From NCBI GenBank assembly GCA_032719365.1, contig CM064862.1, positions 89,082,503-89,146,502 on the forward strand: 64,000 nt of DNA, written 5' to 3'. The notes beneath the pieces are model-generated. The model was not told the origin of the DNA. It searched no databases and saw only the letters and a program-made list of their open reading frames with translations. The translations under genes and the position numbers were made by a program. Origin of the DNA: Prinsepia uniflora (taxonomy: Eukaryota; Streptophyta; Magnoliopsida; Rosales; Rosaceae). Shown piece after piece: positions 13,330 through 26,050 of this stretch; the stretch's first letter is position 1, and every line of letters begins with the position of its first letter.

Positions 13330-13450
13330 TGAATGAAGTTTAAATTCCGCCTTAAAATCAATTGGCAATGTGAGAAATAGTCCAAACTTATTTAAGACAC
13401 AAATTGAAATTGTGTTTTTCTAATGGGAGATATTGTTTCACACTCCAACA
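13330..13450 (-). mobile_element. Decayed solo LTR of a related TRIM
   Basis: About 121 bp that follows the same word order as the neighbouring TRIM LTR (AAGTT, AATTCCGCC, AAAATCAATTGGCAATG, AGACACAAATTGAAATTGTG, ending CTCCAACA) but with many substitutions. No target duplication could be found. It is probably an older insertion of the same or a sister family. Confidence 0.6.
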
Positions 13451-14379
13451 ATTTTCACACTCTTCTTTTTCCTTCATATATTTTATTTATAATTTTAAAG
13501 TTTAATATATCAAAACAAACTTAATAAATGAAGGAAAAATATATGAAATAGTATACACTTGACCATCCATATTATAGTATGCTGGTTTGTGCTACAATAA
13601 TAGCCTATTAGATCCAATAACTGAGTAGTCAGTCAATTCTCATAATATTAGTCACTTTCTGTGTTTGAAAGTAAAATATTATCGACGACTCTAGTCATGT
13701 ATAAGAAAGAAGAGCAAGAAACTTGGAAAAAGGTTTTTTTTTTTTATATTTATTTATCTGTTTAATTAATTTGATCAATGTGTGGAGGGAATGTAAAGCT
13801 TAAGCCTTGGAATGGAAAAGGTCCACCTAGCTTAATTAGAGTCTTCGACTCATCGATTCCTAACACCTAAGTTTGACTTTCAATATACTAAGTCCATCAC
13901 ATATTTATTTCGAGGTTAAATCATTGCTTTTTCTTGATGTTTGAATTCAATTTTAAATTACAATTCTTTAGAAGAAAAAACATCCAAATTAATTTCATGA
14001 ATAAAATTATACGCATATGTATTTTAACACGCATGCACTGTTGAGTTTTAGGTAAGGCATTCAGGCATAAAGATTCAAAATCAAATGATTAATCTACTTA
14101 ATGTAATTAACTCTATGCAACAAATGTAAATATTGTAGTTAATTTATGTAATGACATATCCAAGTGACAGTCTAATCAATGAGATTTGGTCTACCATCAA
14201 ACATTGAAAGGTATGGGAGTAGGAAGTATGGGATGGATCTATGCTGGAAAGTGGACAGGTAGGGGGAAATTTGTAAAAGTCTAGCGTTAGGTCGTGAAAA
14301 CCTTTCACTGTCATAAATAGATGAGTCCGCTTCATAAGAACTCGTTTTTACGTGAAAAATTGTTCTGGCCAAAAAAGCG
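13451..14379. other. Intergenic spacer
   Basis: AT-rich non-coding DNA with a T-run at about 13734-13745. Nothing recognised. Confidence 0.5.
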
Positions 14380-14682
14380 ATGGATGACAGTATCGTCTCG
14401 GGATAAAACCAACAATAATTGCTTTTAAGGGGTCATTGTCCACACCAACTCACCGACTCTGAAGGCAAGATAAACCGAGCTCAATAACCACGACTTCAGT
14501 CGTAATCCATGGCTAAAAAACAACTCAAACGGCCGGTAACTCTCTCGGCTAAAAGCCATGACTAGCCGGTAATCCATCGGCTTAACTACCTCTGTCCGAG
14601 TCCCTAATTGATATTTCGACTCACACTAGAGTCCCAATTCGGTACCCCGACTCGCATGGAGATCTAATCAGAAACCCCAACT

Positions 14683-17600
14683 TGACAGGACCCACCCCGA
14701 TTATCGCCTCGATAATCGGGAAGCATCCTGCTCCCGTCTGACAATCGAACCCAAAAGACCGTAAAACTAGTTAAAATTACAACACACCCATTGTCAGACC
14801 AGAGAGATTAAACAAATACATGCGACTGGACGTCAAGTCCACAGTTTCACAGAGCAATATTACAAAACAAATTAAAGAACAAGTCCTACTCTGTGAACTA
14901 ACTACTCCGCAACGGAAAACTTTATGCCTCCGCCTCTGCCTCGGCGCTTGCCCCCACGCTTGTACCACGACCTGGAGGGAATTTAAAACAACAAGGTGTG
15001 AGTGGACCGAAACATAAGTTTAACAGGAAAAACAGTTTTTCCGAAATCGGGTTCGCCCTCCAGTTTTGTAAACCGCATGCATAACCAAATATTCAAATTT
15101 GTGTATTGAACTTTTGAAAACTCTTTTTCCGAAACACATGAAAAACGTTACAAGGATCACCATAATTCATGTAAAACCATTTAACAAATTCCGGGTGTCA
15201 GAAACCGTCATTTTAAACGTTAATTGCACAAATCATGTAAAACGTGAATCATTAACCACAATTATGTCGTTGGATCCATCCGAGTCTTTAAACTCAACAT
15301 TAGGCCTTCCCGGGATATCAACGAGTCTTTAAACTCAAAACACGATTAGTAGGCCTCGGGGGTATCATAATAATCGAGTCTTTAAACTCACGAGTCTTTA
15401 AACTCAATTTTCGGGCCCGCCCCCAAAATCAACATACCGGGTCTTTAAACCCAAAACCAGATCCAACCATCAACCGGGCCTTTAAACCCAAAACCGTTTT
15501 TAAAACACATTAAACCATGATTCATCACAACTATTTTCCAATATCTTTCCGAAATCATATCACGGCATAGTAGGACTTATGTCCGAAGTCACATGCAATT
15601 TCCAACACATGCAATTTCCGAAAATTACTTCACAATATGATCAAACATCATAAATCCGAAACATGCATAATCATATCCAGATACTTCATCAAAATTATCA
15701 AGCATGCATAGGCAAAAACTGAAATCTCGAAATGCGTGAAATACGATAATTATCTCGAAAAACGTGAAAACAAGTAAAACCGATATATCATCTCACCATC
15801 GTAAAATCATATGTAAAACCATGAGATAAATAAGCAAAATAGTCATGCATGCCCAATTTAAAAATCAAAGAGTCCACTCACAGTGTTAGGACGCGTCAAT
15901 CGCGTCCCGCGTGCTCCTCCGTAGCTTCGGAAGTGTCCGGGCCTGTGAAAACGTACAAGAAGGGTTACAAACATCCCAAAATAACTCGTAGGATTTTTCC
16001 TAATTTTCCCGGATTTTCGGCGAAAAATAAACTTAAAGACTGAATCTTCCGGACTCCCGAAATTATCCCGAATGACTCCCGATCGATTCGAACTCTAAAG
16101 ATAAAATGTTAATTAAACTGTAAGGATTAATTCTCATGTTGACCGTGATCGGAGTTGACGTCACACGCGCCGTCACGCGCCGCCCAAAGTGGCTGCGCGT
16201 GAAAGCCACGCGCCAAGCTACAGTACCTTCGTCCTTACCCGAATCAACTAATAAACGGGTCTATTACCCGCGATTCAACCCGACCAGTTCAAGCCCAATT
16301 CTCAATCAATTCCTCTCGTTTTTGATCCTATTATCTTCCCTAATCCTTTAATTTTAGGTCTGTAATGAAGATTAACCTCGACTAGTACCCAAACGACCCA
16401 ACTCAAACTCGAACAGTCGAACAAATCGACATTCTGGAACTCACCCAAACTAACTCCATTCTCAAATTAATTTCACCAGTAGATTAAGGGAACTTAGACG
16501 AACACAATGGCACTAACAATTTAGCTCGCCGTTACCTGGAAGTCGTCGTCCTCAGCACTGGTTTTCCCCTGAAACTGAGACTCAGGTTCCCGGCCAAACT
16601 GTCCTCCTCCTTCTTCAATTCTTGCACGGTTGTGCACGAAGTGACCCCAGAAGTCTAACACGGCCTTTGGTTTCGATCAACAGGCTCCAGAAATTGAATG
16701 AGATTTTTCCCTCCAACTGGTTTTTCCTTCGAACTGGACCTTGGGTTCTTGGGCAATCCGTGCTCGAATCCCTTCAATTCTTGCACGGCTGAGACTCTGT
16801 CACTCCCAGAAGACTCGCTGTGTGTTTAGATTGATCCCTCGACCCTTAGAAATTGAACTCTGCGATTTCCCCCCAAAAACCCGAAACAATTGCTCACGGT
16901 TTCTCTCACAATCCCTCTCACGCTCAGCTTCCAAATTGAACCAAAATGATCCTAACTCCAACCTCACTCCATTCCCATACTCAGTTATTCGATCGGTATG
17001 GCCAACAGCCCGTGGGAGACCAACTGAGGCCTCTGAAACCGGTTTCCCGCATACACAGAGACCACATCCATTCTCGTTCCTCCCGTGCACTCAGTCTCTG
17101 CCCAGACACGTCTGGCTGCTTCCCACAACCTCAAAATCCATAAACTAAACCCACTCACCAGTCCACTTAGCCTTAAACAAATGCACGCTCAAAAACACCA
17201 CGGCCGCACTCTGCTTCTCACGGTGGTGCTACAGTAACCACCGTGAAATGACCAAAATGCCCCTCTGTGCAATAATTACCAAAATGCCCTCCAACATCCG
17301 TGACCCATAACTCGGTCCTCCGACGTCCGTTTCAAGCGTGCCGCCTGTCGTTGTACTCGGGGCGTCGAGACGAACATAACGGTCTTCGAGTCAAATGCAA
17401 ATCAATAGTCAAGCAAAAAGTCAACTTTTCCCCTTAATAACGCACAATTACGGTAATGCCCCTGAACTTCCGAACATCATAACTTTCACTCCGAGCGTCC
17501 GAATCGGACGTGCCACCTGTCTATGAACTCGTGACATCCCGAACTACGTCACGATCATCACTCAATGTCCGTTCGACCTCCAAATCAAAAATTCAACAAA

Positions 17601-17683
17601 TCGACCACACAAACACAGGGGTAAAAACGTCATTTTATTCAATATTTATAATATTACATTTCCAGAACGTCCGGGGCGTTACA
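14683..17683 (-). mobile_element. Nested solo LTR, 3001 bp, Tekay-like
   Basis: Starts TGACAGGACCC and ends GGCGTTACA on the plus strand (minus orientation). It is flanked by CAACT at 14678-14682 and 17684-17688, a perfect 5-bp target duplication. The length is close to the 2960-bp LTR of the complete element at 23600. It contains the conserved words shared by this LTR group (GTGCCACCTGTCTATGAACT near 17510; GCGCCGCC...GGCTGCGCGTG near 16175) and a run of six GAGT/ACTC hairpin units at 15282-15489. The open frame at 16741-17148 falls wholly inside and is not a gene. Confidence 0.9.
15282..15489 (-). repeat. LTR hairpin repeats, GAGTCTTTAAACTC units
   Basis: Six spaced units in the nested LTR. 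Four read GAGTCTTTAAACTC, one GGGTCTTTAAACCC and one GGGCCTTTAAACCC. The outer four bases pair with each other (GAGT with ACTC, GGGT with ACCC). The same motif recurs in the LTR at 53882-54055. Confidence 0.8.
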
Positions 17684-18065
17684 CAACTGGTCTAAAGTCC
17701 TAATTCGATATTCCGACTCGTCTAGAGTGTACATCAGGATCATCCCTCGAAAAGTTCGAACCTAGTGGTAATTTATACTCATTCTGGAGTATAACTGTGA
17801 GTCAAAACTCATCAACACATGTCCAATCACACCTTTCCAATGACCGAGCATCCAAACCAAGAAGACACTAAGTCCACATAACCTTCAAAGCTACTGTCAC
17901 CATGACTCTCTTAACTCTCAATCCAAAACCTGCCTCAAACAAGGTAAAGGAATCTAGAAATACCCAAATTAGAGCTCTAAATGGACTCAAAGGCCTCGAA
18001 ACCACCAAAAATAGGTCCAAAGGGTCGAAAACATGGGGGTACGCGTTGATGTGGACCGTGAAAGG

Positions 18066-18391
18066 CCCCACGTGCAGCCACACACTGTTAGAAGGCTGAC
18101 AGACCTTCCACGCGTCCACGTGCCGGCAGACGGCCTCACGCTCACCACACGTCCTGATGTGGCACTGACATAACCTGACACTACTGTCACATGTCTTTGA
18201 AATAGCTACCACGTGTCACTAACTTGGCTACCACGTGGCACTGACATGGCTACCACATGTCATTGACACGGTTACCACGTGGCACTAACGTTCCTGTCAC
18301 TTGTCGCTGACGTCACACAACCACATCAGCATGATGTCACTACAACATCATCATGATGACATCACTACCACGTCATCACGATGACGTCACA
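18066..18391. promoter_or_regulatory. ACGT-core motif cluster in outer solo LTR
   Basis: At least nine ACGT cores in about 325 bp, in G-box context (CCACGTG, ACCACGTGTC, ACCACGTGGC) and as TGACGTCA (18308-18315 and near 18383). Plant bZIP factors bind such sites. The same kind of cluster lies in the young LTR at 24954-25274. That it binds bZIP proteins is inferred. Confidence 0.55.
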
Positions 18392-19069
18392 CCTGACTGG
18401 ACGGGTCGTCAGAAAAGACAACCGATGTAACCGTCTAATTCATCGGAGACTGGACGGAATACGCCATTAATGGTCGGACAAAGAAATTTTCCCAAAAACT
18501 TTAAATCTCCACCATTTTTCACGATCCACCTATGGATCTTCATCTACTCCTCCCTAGGAGTTCAAATCTTGTCTCAAAAGTGGGAAATCGTACCTGGAAC
18601 AACTGGAAACGATTTTGAACCTCCAACCACCTTCAAGTTGTCGAGGCGTCGCTACAACCACCGTACCATCTTCAAAACACCACCAAAAGACTCAAACGAC
18701 CCCAAGGAAGCCACCCATGCCCTCAAAACTGGTCGAAACACCCTGGGCATCGTTCCATGGTGGTGAGGGACTAATCGTGTGAGGAGAGAGAAAACCCACT
18801 CTATTTATACCATGGACTTCTTCCAAAATTACTGTTACGTCCTTACCGTTTCAGACTCGTAACTTCCGACCACGGACTCTGATTCCCGCGTACCGCCTGT
18901 CTACTAACTCATAAACCCGAGATATGTGCAACGGTCAAAGAAAAATGTCCAAAATATCCCCAAGGAAAAGTTGACTGAAGGGCTCCCTTTGAAACGAGGA
19001 TAAAATCGTCATTTTCCCAATAAATTTCCAAAAATAACCCTAATTTCCGATCCGGGTCATTACAATGGA

Positions 19070-19707
19070 GGGCCTGAGTTTGTCTTCGATGATTTAAGGG
19101 TAGATAAGTTTATTCTTTCTATTTGATTAATAGTTTTTCCCACGTACGAGGTACGTATGCCACTTAGAGTAATTGATTTCTTAAAACCTAGTTTAATAAA
19201 TTATATATGTAAAATCTAACAAATTAGAAATCATATAGTTATTTATATTCATTGACGATTGAATTCAAGTATTTTAACTATTATTATATTCTTAATTTTT
19301 TTATTTCGTAAAAAAATACTAAATTATTATTTTGAATATATTGCTAAATCAATAGTACTAGCGATGACATAAACTGCAGTTTGAAGACTAAGTTACATTT
19401 TGAATAAATGATTATTCAACCTTTGAATTTAGTCCTTCTAGTCCTACTTATGCATATGATTACGATAGATTGATTCCCAACATAAGATTGGATAAAGCAA
19501 TATATTTTCGATATATCCACAAAAACTTGTCAAATTATGTAAATATTTGTTTTTTTTTCTTCTCAAAATTATGTATATATTGTCGAGAAAGGGAAATCAT
19601 TATATGCATATTTTGCAACTTCAAGTCTTGAACGAGGTATTACCATTTTTTTGTCCACAAAATCCGAGTCCCACCAGGTGTTGGGGAGAAGCAAACGATG
19701 GCCATCA

Positions 19708-19772
<65 letters not shown>

Positions 19773-20632
19773 TTATAAATTTAACAAATAAGTTTTTAGA
19801 CTGAAAAGGCTATGAAGGCATTGAATATAAAGGGTTTTCCTTTCTTAATTATCACCACACATATTATCTTTGTCCGTCTATCGTGTTGAATAAAGCTTTG
19901 ACTCCTCTAAAATCCCCTTGACAAAACACACTTTAATTCAACCCTGAACTGAACTCCTCAATTTGAAAAATAGTTTATTTTTTATTTTTTCTTTCAATGA
20001 CAATTTAAAAATAGCTAATCTATCGATCTATGAGAGGAAATTTGGGACAAAACTTTGCAGAATTATCTCAATCGTATATGATATGATGAAATATCTTGAA
20101 TTTGACTTGGATCCGTAAAAAAAAAATGAAATCGTTTTCCAACGTGAATAATTTTATTTTGTAATATTCTTATATTAAAAAATACACAGAAAAAAAAGTG
20201 CAAAAATACTCTGCATATTATATTATAATGTGCTACTGCATAGCTATTAGCTAGTCTTAATTAGTACATTATTTGAAATTTGAAACTTTGTGGAAATTTC
20301 CCACTCCCTTCTAGATGGGGTTTTGATTTAAGATGCACATTTTTGGAAGGTACACGTATAGTTTTTTCTTTTTCAATTCCTAGTTGGTTGAGTGGGAATC
20401 CAACTAGAAAGTATCCAAGCTAATTGCATCACACCAAAGTCTTGTTTAATTCCCCAGAACTAGCTAGCTAGGTATCCTTAACGGCAGCAAACCTCCATCA
20501 AATGGAACATAATTATTTTATTAAACAAAATTTCATAATTATATTACTAAACAGAAATTGATTATTTTTAATTAGCATATGTTAATTAAGTGGCTTCCAG
20601 TACAATATCTCCTCCATGCTTTTGTGGTCTGC
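19070..20632. other. AT-rich intergenic spacer
   Basis: Non-coding, AT-rich. Apart from the ATT microsatellite at 19709-19773, no feature was recognised. Confidence 0.5.
19709..19773. repeat. (ATT)n microsatellite
   Basis: About 21 uninterrupted ATT units. Likely length-polymorphic. Confidence 0.95.
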
Positions 20633-23600
20633 TGATAGGTCTTCAATTAAATATTATTTTATAGTTTTTATACTTGACTTTTATTATTAAATTAATAAAC
20701 AATTGGAGAAAATAATATATTTTGTGATATTTTTGCATAAATAAATAAAACATAAAATTCAGAGCATTTCGGCGAAAGAATCATCTCAATCGGAGTTTTA
20801 ACGAAAAATATATGACTAAAAGAAGGAAGGCCACCGAAATTTGCTTGGAATTTCGGTGAGAAGCTGCTGAAATCCAGAAGCCCAAGCCAAAAATCAACAT
20901 TTTCACCAAAATCAGCATCTTTTCCCCAAAATCCACCCAATCTCATCATTTTCATCACTTCTTCATGTATTATTTTATTGTTATTTTTATATTTTAATTT
21001 TGTACTTTTATTTAAACAATTGTGGCACTACCTCTATAAATAGGGAGGTCATTTCATGTATTTGGTGTCCCCCATTAGTTCCATTTCTCCATTTCTTCCA
21101 TTTTTCTTAGTTTTTAGTTCTTGGTTTAGTTCTTTTGTTTCTCTTTTTTGAGAGACATTTTTGGGGACCATTTTAACTTCTTGTAGATTTTCTTATTAAT
21201 TAGTTTCCTTTTAATTCTTATTCTTAATTTATGTTACTTTTATTTTTCTTAATTTCATTTCTTCTTTACTTTGTTCTTGTGATATTTCTTTGAGATCTCT
21301 TAAACACATTTTTATGATTTCCTTAAGGAATACCTAGGCCAAGTAATTCTAAGGCAATTCAAGAGTTTTAAGACCGAATTCCTCGTATTTCTTCTTCCAT
21401 CTTCACAAGTTTCCTGCCGCTATTCGGTGATTCTTGTGAAAATCCATACTTTTCTACTTAAATTCTTGTTATTGTTATTGGTTTTACTTATAATTCAATA
21501 TATGTGTTGGTATTTTCTTTCTAACATTTGTAATTAAGAATGCAATCTCCATGTGTTTTACTTTTTGAATTTCTTTTACTTCATATGTTTTAGTGCTTAA
21601 ACTTCAATTCGTAGCTAAAATGTTGATCCGCTGTTCGGGGCATTTAAAATAGAGTTGAAGAGATTTAATGTTTGATCGTTGTTCGGCGCATCAAATGACA
21701 GGACCCGTCCCAACTGGACGTCAAAACCCGTGCCCGGTCCTGCTCCCGTCTGACAAGTCAACTAAAGGTCCGAAACTCCCCTTCAGTGCTTGCCAGACAA
21801 GGGATGTTTGCGCGGATTTCTGCTGCTGTCACTGCCTCACGATCAGTCCCGAACGTCGTACCACGGCCTGGAGGGTCATAAAACAGAAAAGGTGTGAGTG
21901 GACAAAAATGACCTCTGATAAAAACATTTATCAAAATACAATCTTACCCTCCAGTTTTCACAAACTTGCATGCATATCGTAAAACATGAGTGACCGATAA
22001 AATCAAAACATATTTTCCCATGGTCCATAAAACTCATGATCACCAATTCAGTTCATGTTATAAAACATCAAATCCCGGCTCTCAGGCCAAAACATGTGAA
22101 AACATAATCACCTGGCCACAAGGACCAAAAACCCGTACTCAATACCAGTACATCATCACAATCAATACCAATCAGCATTACTTACCAGTGCACAATAAAT
22201 ATATCAATCCAATCAATCCGCACTACTCACGAGTGCATAAAATGTCACCAATCACATCTGCACTACTCACCAGTGCACAATCAATCAAACTGTACTACTC
22301 ACAAGTGCTGCACTACGCGTAGGCCAATATCGAGTCACTCTCTCGGGAATAAACACCTCTGGGCTCAACCTCCTCAGGCTCAGTCACCTCTGGGCGAACA
22401 CATCCCCAGGATCAGACACCTCCGAGTGGTACATCCAGGCTCAGTATCATCCGAGAAGCTGACTACCATAGGATCAACTCCCGATCCTACAATCACATTC
22501 CCCAAGCTCCGGTCGTCTGGGTAATCCCCCCAAGCATCGACCATCCGGGAATATCACAATCACAATGAAAACCATCCCGGGAATTACATCCCAAAACATT
22601 TCAATCAAATCTTGACTTCATACCTAGTCAAGGTCATTCTCAACTGGGTCTCAAGCCCAAAATACCTTTTACACATATTCATTAAAATCACCTTTTAATT
22701 CAATCAAATATTCCAGAAATCATCATTGACTCACCAACAAAGTCAAAATATCATTTTAGAAATCATTTAAACTCCGGGCCTAGCCCAAAACATCATTTGC
22801 ACATTCCTCGTAAAACGTGCCCGAAAAGACTGATTAAAATAATCATAAAATCACAAAAATCATTAATTTCATCAAATTCACAAGTGACTCCAAAACCGAG
22901 TCAAAATCACTATTCACTTGGGTTATCATGCCCAAAATAACATTATCACGCAAATCCATGCGTTGCAACCTCCGTTGCCATTTTCACGTAAATCCACGAA
23001 ATTGACCCTCGACTCATTCCCGAGTCACCACATCATTTTTCAATCCATGACTCAATAATCCGAGTCCAAACATTATTTTCATTCAATTTTAATCCCGGAC
23101 TCATAAGCCAAGTCCAAACATCATTTTTACCAAATTTCGTAATTTCTCGAAAATCGCCCAAAATAATAATATAATAATCATAAAACCGAGAAATTACCGG
23201 ATTGAAACACAAATCATGCCCAAGCATATAAAATCATATAATAAGGCATTTAAATCATATATGCATGCATCACGGTTAGAAAACAAAGTCCACTCACACA
23301 CACCGTTCAAAACGGTTCGTTTCCGAGCTGCACGTCTTTCCGTAAAATCTGGAAATCACAACTCCTGTCCAAAATCATTATAGAGGGTTACTAACATCTC
23401 AAAATACATCATATAATTTTCCCCAATTTTTCCGGGATTTAAATACGTATTTTTAACGTAATACAAAACTTCGGATACGCGGAACATTATCGAATCAATA
23501 TCCGATTTCATCGAAACCAACGTCAAAATGTTTGTTACAATGAGAGGATCAAAAGTCATGTTGACCTCACCTTGAAACTAGGCTGGACGCGCCCCCACGT

Positions 23601-24953
23601 GTAACACCCCGGAAATTCGAGGATTTCCATATTGTAATTTAATGTGTGATTTGACGATTTTACCCCTGTGAATGGTATGGTCAAATGTTGACTTTTTGAT
23701 TGATGAACTGAATGGACCTTGACCTATGACCGTGACGTAGTTCGGGACATCACGAGTTCATAGACAGGTGGCACGTCCAATTCGGACGATCAGGGTAAAA
23801 GTTATGACTATCGGAAGTTCAGGGGCATTACCGTAATTTGGACTCTCGGGGGAAAATGTTGACTTTTCTTTTAACAACTAATTTTCAGTTGACTCAAGGA
23901 CCGTTGGGTAGGCCTCGACGTCCTGAGTCCGTAGACAGGCGGCACGCCGAAATCGGACTTCGTACGAGGAAGTTATGGTCAGAAACGTGAATTCGGGAAG
24001 TTCGTGTCTCAGTTTTCGTGTCGAATATTAAATTCAGGAAATCTGATTGGAGGACATCTGGTGAGTGACAAGTGTCACTCACCCATTGGCTAGATTGGAT
24101 CAGATCCACTATTGGATTAATTATCATTTAAATCTGCTTTAAATTACAGCCCTTAGATCTGAAATCCTTTGATTTGATCTCAGCCTTTGATCTCATTCTG
24201 AGATTTAATCCTGGCCCTTGATTCATTTTCCTATTCAGTATTAAAAGTCCATGAGTTCATGCACCCATGTGTTCATTCCCTTAACCGTGTGTGCGATTTC
24301 TCCCTGGAACCAGCCCATCAGCCACCACCACTCAACCCCACACCTCAGACAACCAGCAGCCACACCCCTGACGCCGGCCACCGCTCCACGGCCACCCTGC
24401 ACGGCGGCATCCTTCCAAACCCGTGAAGGAAACCCGCGGAACCCAAGTCACCAAACCATCCCAACCTTTGATCTAGGCCTGGAACCAACGTGCGGTTGTG
24501 ACCACCGTGACTACTGGACGGCAAGGAGCTGACCCTGACAGTGTACGGCGGCGACACGGCGGCGTTCGGACGTTAAACCCGTAGGTAACCATTTTCCTTC
24601 CCGGCTTCAAAACACCTGATTGTGACGTTGACATCATTGAGTTGTTGTTAGGACTCGTCTAGGTGACCTTGACGACCATTTTGGAACCAGGACCAGGGCT
24701 GAACAACCGTCGACTCACCGGAAAGGATTACCAGAACCGGCAACCAAGCTTCCCGTCGAGTCTCAGGTAACCTCCTAGACCTAAAACCTAATTCTAATTA
24801 CATAGAACCAATCTAGGGACTAGGACGAGTATTTAGGAATTGAAAGGACTGAAAATGACCCAGAAATGAAGGAATGGCAACCGGGTCTCGATCGCGGGTC
24901 TGATCGACCCGAGTTGCAGGAAAACGGGTCAACCCGTCTGATGACAGTGGTGC

Positions 24954-25274
24954 TGACGTGGCACCCTGTCAGTCTGTCAGATGACGTGGACCAACCGTGA
25001 GCCGACACGTGTCACATGTCAGTGCACAGTCAGCACTGACATGTCAGTGACGTGGACCAGTCAGGGACTGCCACGTGTCACTGACATGTCAGTGACGTGG
25101 ACCAGTGCCGTGCTGACACATGGCACATGTCAGATCTGACACGTGGTCTGACAGATCAGTGAGGTGGACCAATTGGATGTTGACACGTGGCACCTGTCAG
25201 AGTCTGACACGTCAGACCTGACAGCTGTCAGATGACGTCAGCATGACGTCATGCTGACGTCAGCGATGACGTCA
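24954..25274. promoter_or_regulatory. ACGT-core motif array in 5' LTR
   Basis: Thirteen ACGT cores in about 320 bp: TGACGTGG, GACACGTGTC, CCACGTGTCA, TGACACGTGG and, at 25233-25274, four TGACGTCA octamers in 42 bp. Plant bZIP (TGA/ABF class) proteins recognise these cores. The copy in the 3' LTR is at 32526-32846. The role as an LTR enhancer is inferred. Confidence 0.6.
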
Positions 25275-25862
25275 GCAGGAACTGTTCCTGCGTTGACCGC
25301 CGCGTGGGGGCGCGTGTGAACAGTGTTTTTGGTGGGACCACCACCATTCTTTAGGTTTCGACGATCCGGATCCAATGGCGGTGGTTTCAGGTCGATCGGA
25401 GATCTTTAAGTTGGTCAAAATAAGGTTTATTGCCTTGGAAAGCGCGTTCGGGCGGCTTTCCCGGGTCGGTTTCGACCTAGACTTTCATGGTTGAATGTTG
25501 GGGGTTTAATTTGACCTTTACGAATACTTGGACTTGACAGGGATTGTACATTTGTACCAGGACGAGGGTATACGTTCGGTTTCTAGCAGGATTGTACTGT
25601 GAGTGGGCCATTTTCTTAAACCCTTGTGTGCATAAATGTTTTCTGGTTTTATTATACTTATTCACATGCTAAAACAATGATGGTTTTGATGATATGAAAA
25701 ATATGGTTATGGCACGTTTCACGGTATTTGGGCTTGAGACCCGTCCGATGAAACTGAATGATTGGTTCGGAGTCTACCTATGTATATATATGTTTGCATG
25801 TGGATATCAATAAAATGTATTTGTTACTGCACTGTATAGATCCTTCCATATTATATTGTCTC

Positions 25863-26050
25863 CTCCGGCGAGGTACCCCGGAGAGGTCACGGACGTCTAG
25901 TACGTCCAGCGTCTATGACGCTAAGCATCGGGGATGCTGTACCCGAACGGGGTTCGGGGAATGAACTCGGAAAATTGAGACCCGAGTGGCACGCGTAGCC
26001 TTGTGATTGTGACCTATTGGACGTCAGGGACGTCAGACATCAGGGATGTC
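25863..26050 (+). repeat. Cluster of eight short hairpins in 5' LTR
   Basis: Perfect stems lie almost end to end: CTCCGG/CCGGAG, GGACGT/ACGTCC, AGCGTC/GACGCT (loop TAT), AGCATC/GATGCT (loop GGG), CCCGAAC/GTTCGGG (loop GGG), ACTCGG/CCGAGT, GACGTC/GACGTC (loop AGG) and GACATC/GATGTC (loop AGG). The 3' LTR copy is at 33435-33622. Related clusters with different but still paired stems lie at 60409-60595 and 62752-62995. Confidence 0.85.

Larger units (their letters stand above)
14385..19064 (-). mobile_element. Outer solo LTR, split by a nested solo LTR
   Basis: On the plus strand the LTR starts TGACAGTATC and ends GGGTCATTACA, so it lies in minus orientation (TGTAATGACCC...CTGTCA). It is flanked by ATGGA at 14380-14384 and 19065-19069. 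Removing the nested element (14683-17683 plus one CAACT) leaves about 1674 bp of LTR (14385-14682 and 17689-19064). No internal region or second LTR accompanies it, so it is a solo LTR left by LTR-LTR recombination. The part at 18066-18391 is rich in CACGTG and TGACGTCA motifs. Related by its ends and internal words to the Tekay-type LTRs elsewhere in the window. Confidence 0.88.

Noticed and set aside
16741..17148. 135-codon open frame
   Set aside because: Lies wholly within a solo LTR, overlaps an open frame on the other strand and has no domain. GC-rich LTR sequence gives long chance frames.
14678..17688. Distance of 1376 bp from the LTR start, similar to the other nested insertions
   Set aside because: The outer LTR here is only 1674 bp long and the surrounding words are not homologous to the other two sites, so the similar number looks like coincidence.
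24251..24532. 93-codon open frame, repeated at 31823-32104
   Set aside because: Identical in the two LTRs because the LTRs are near-identical. There is no sign of coding selection.
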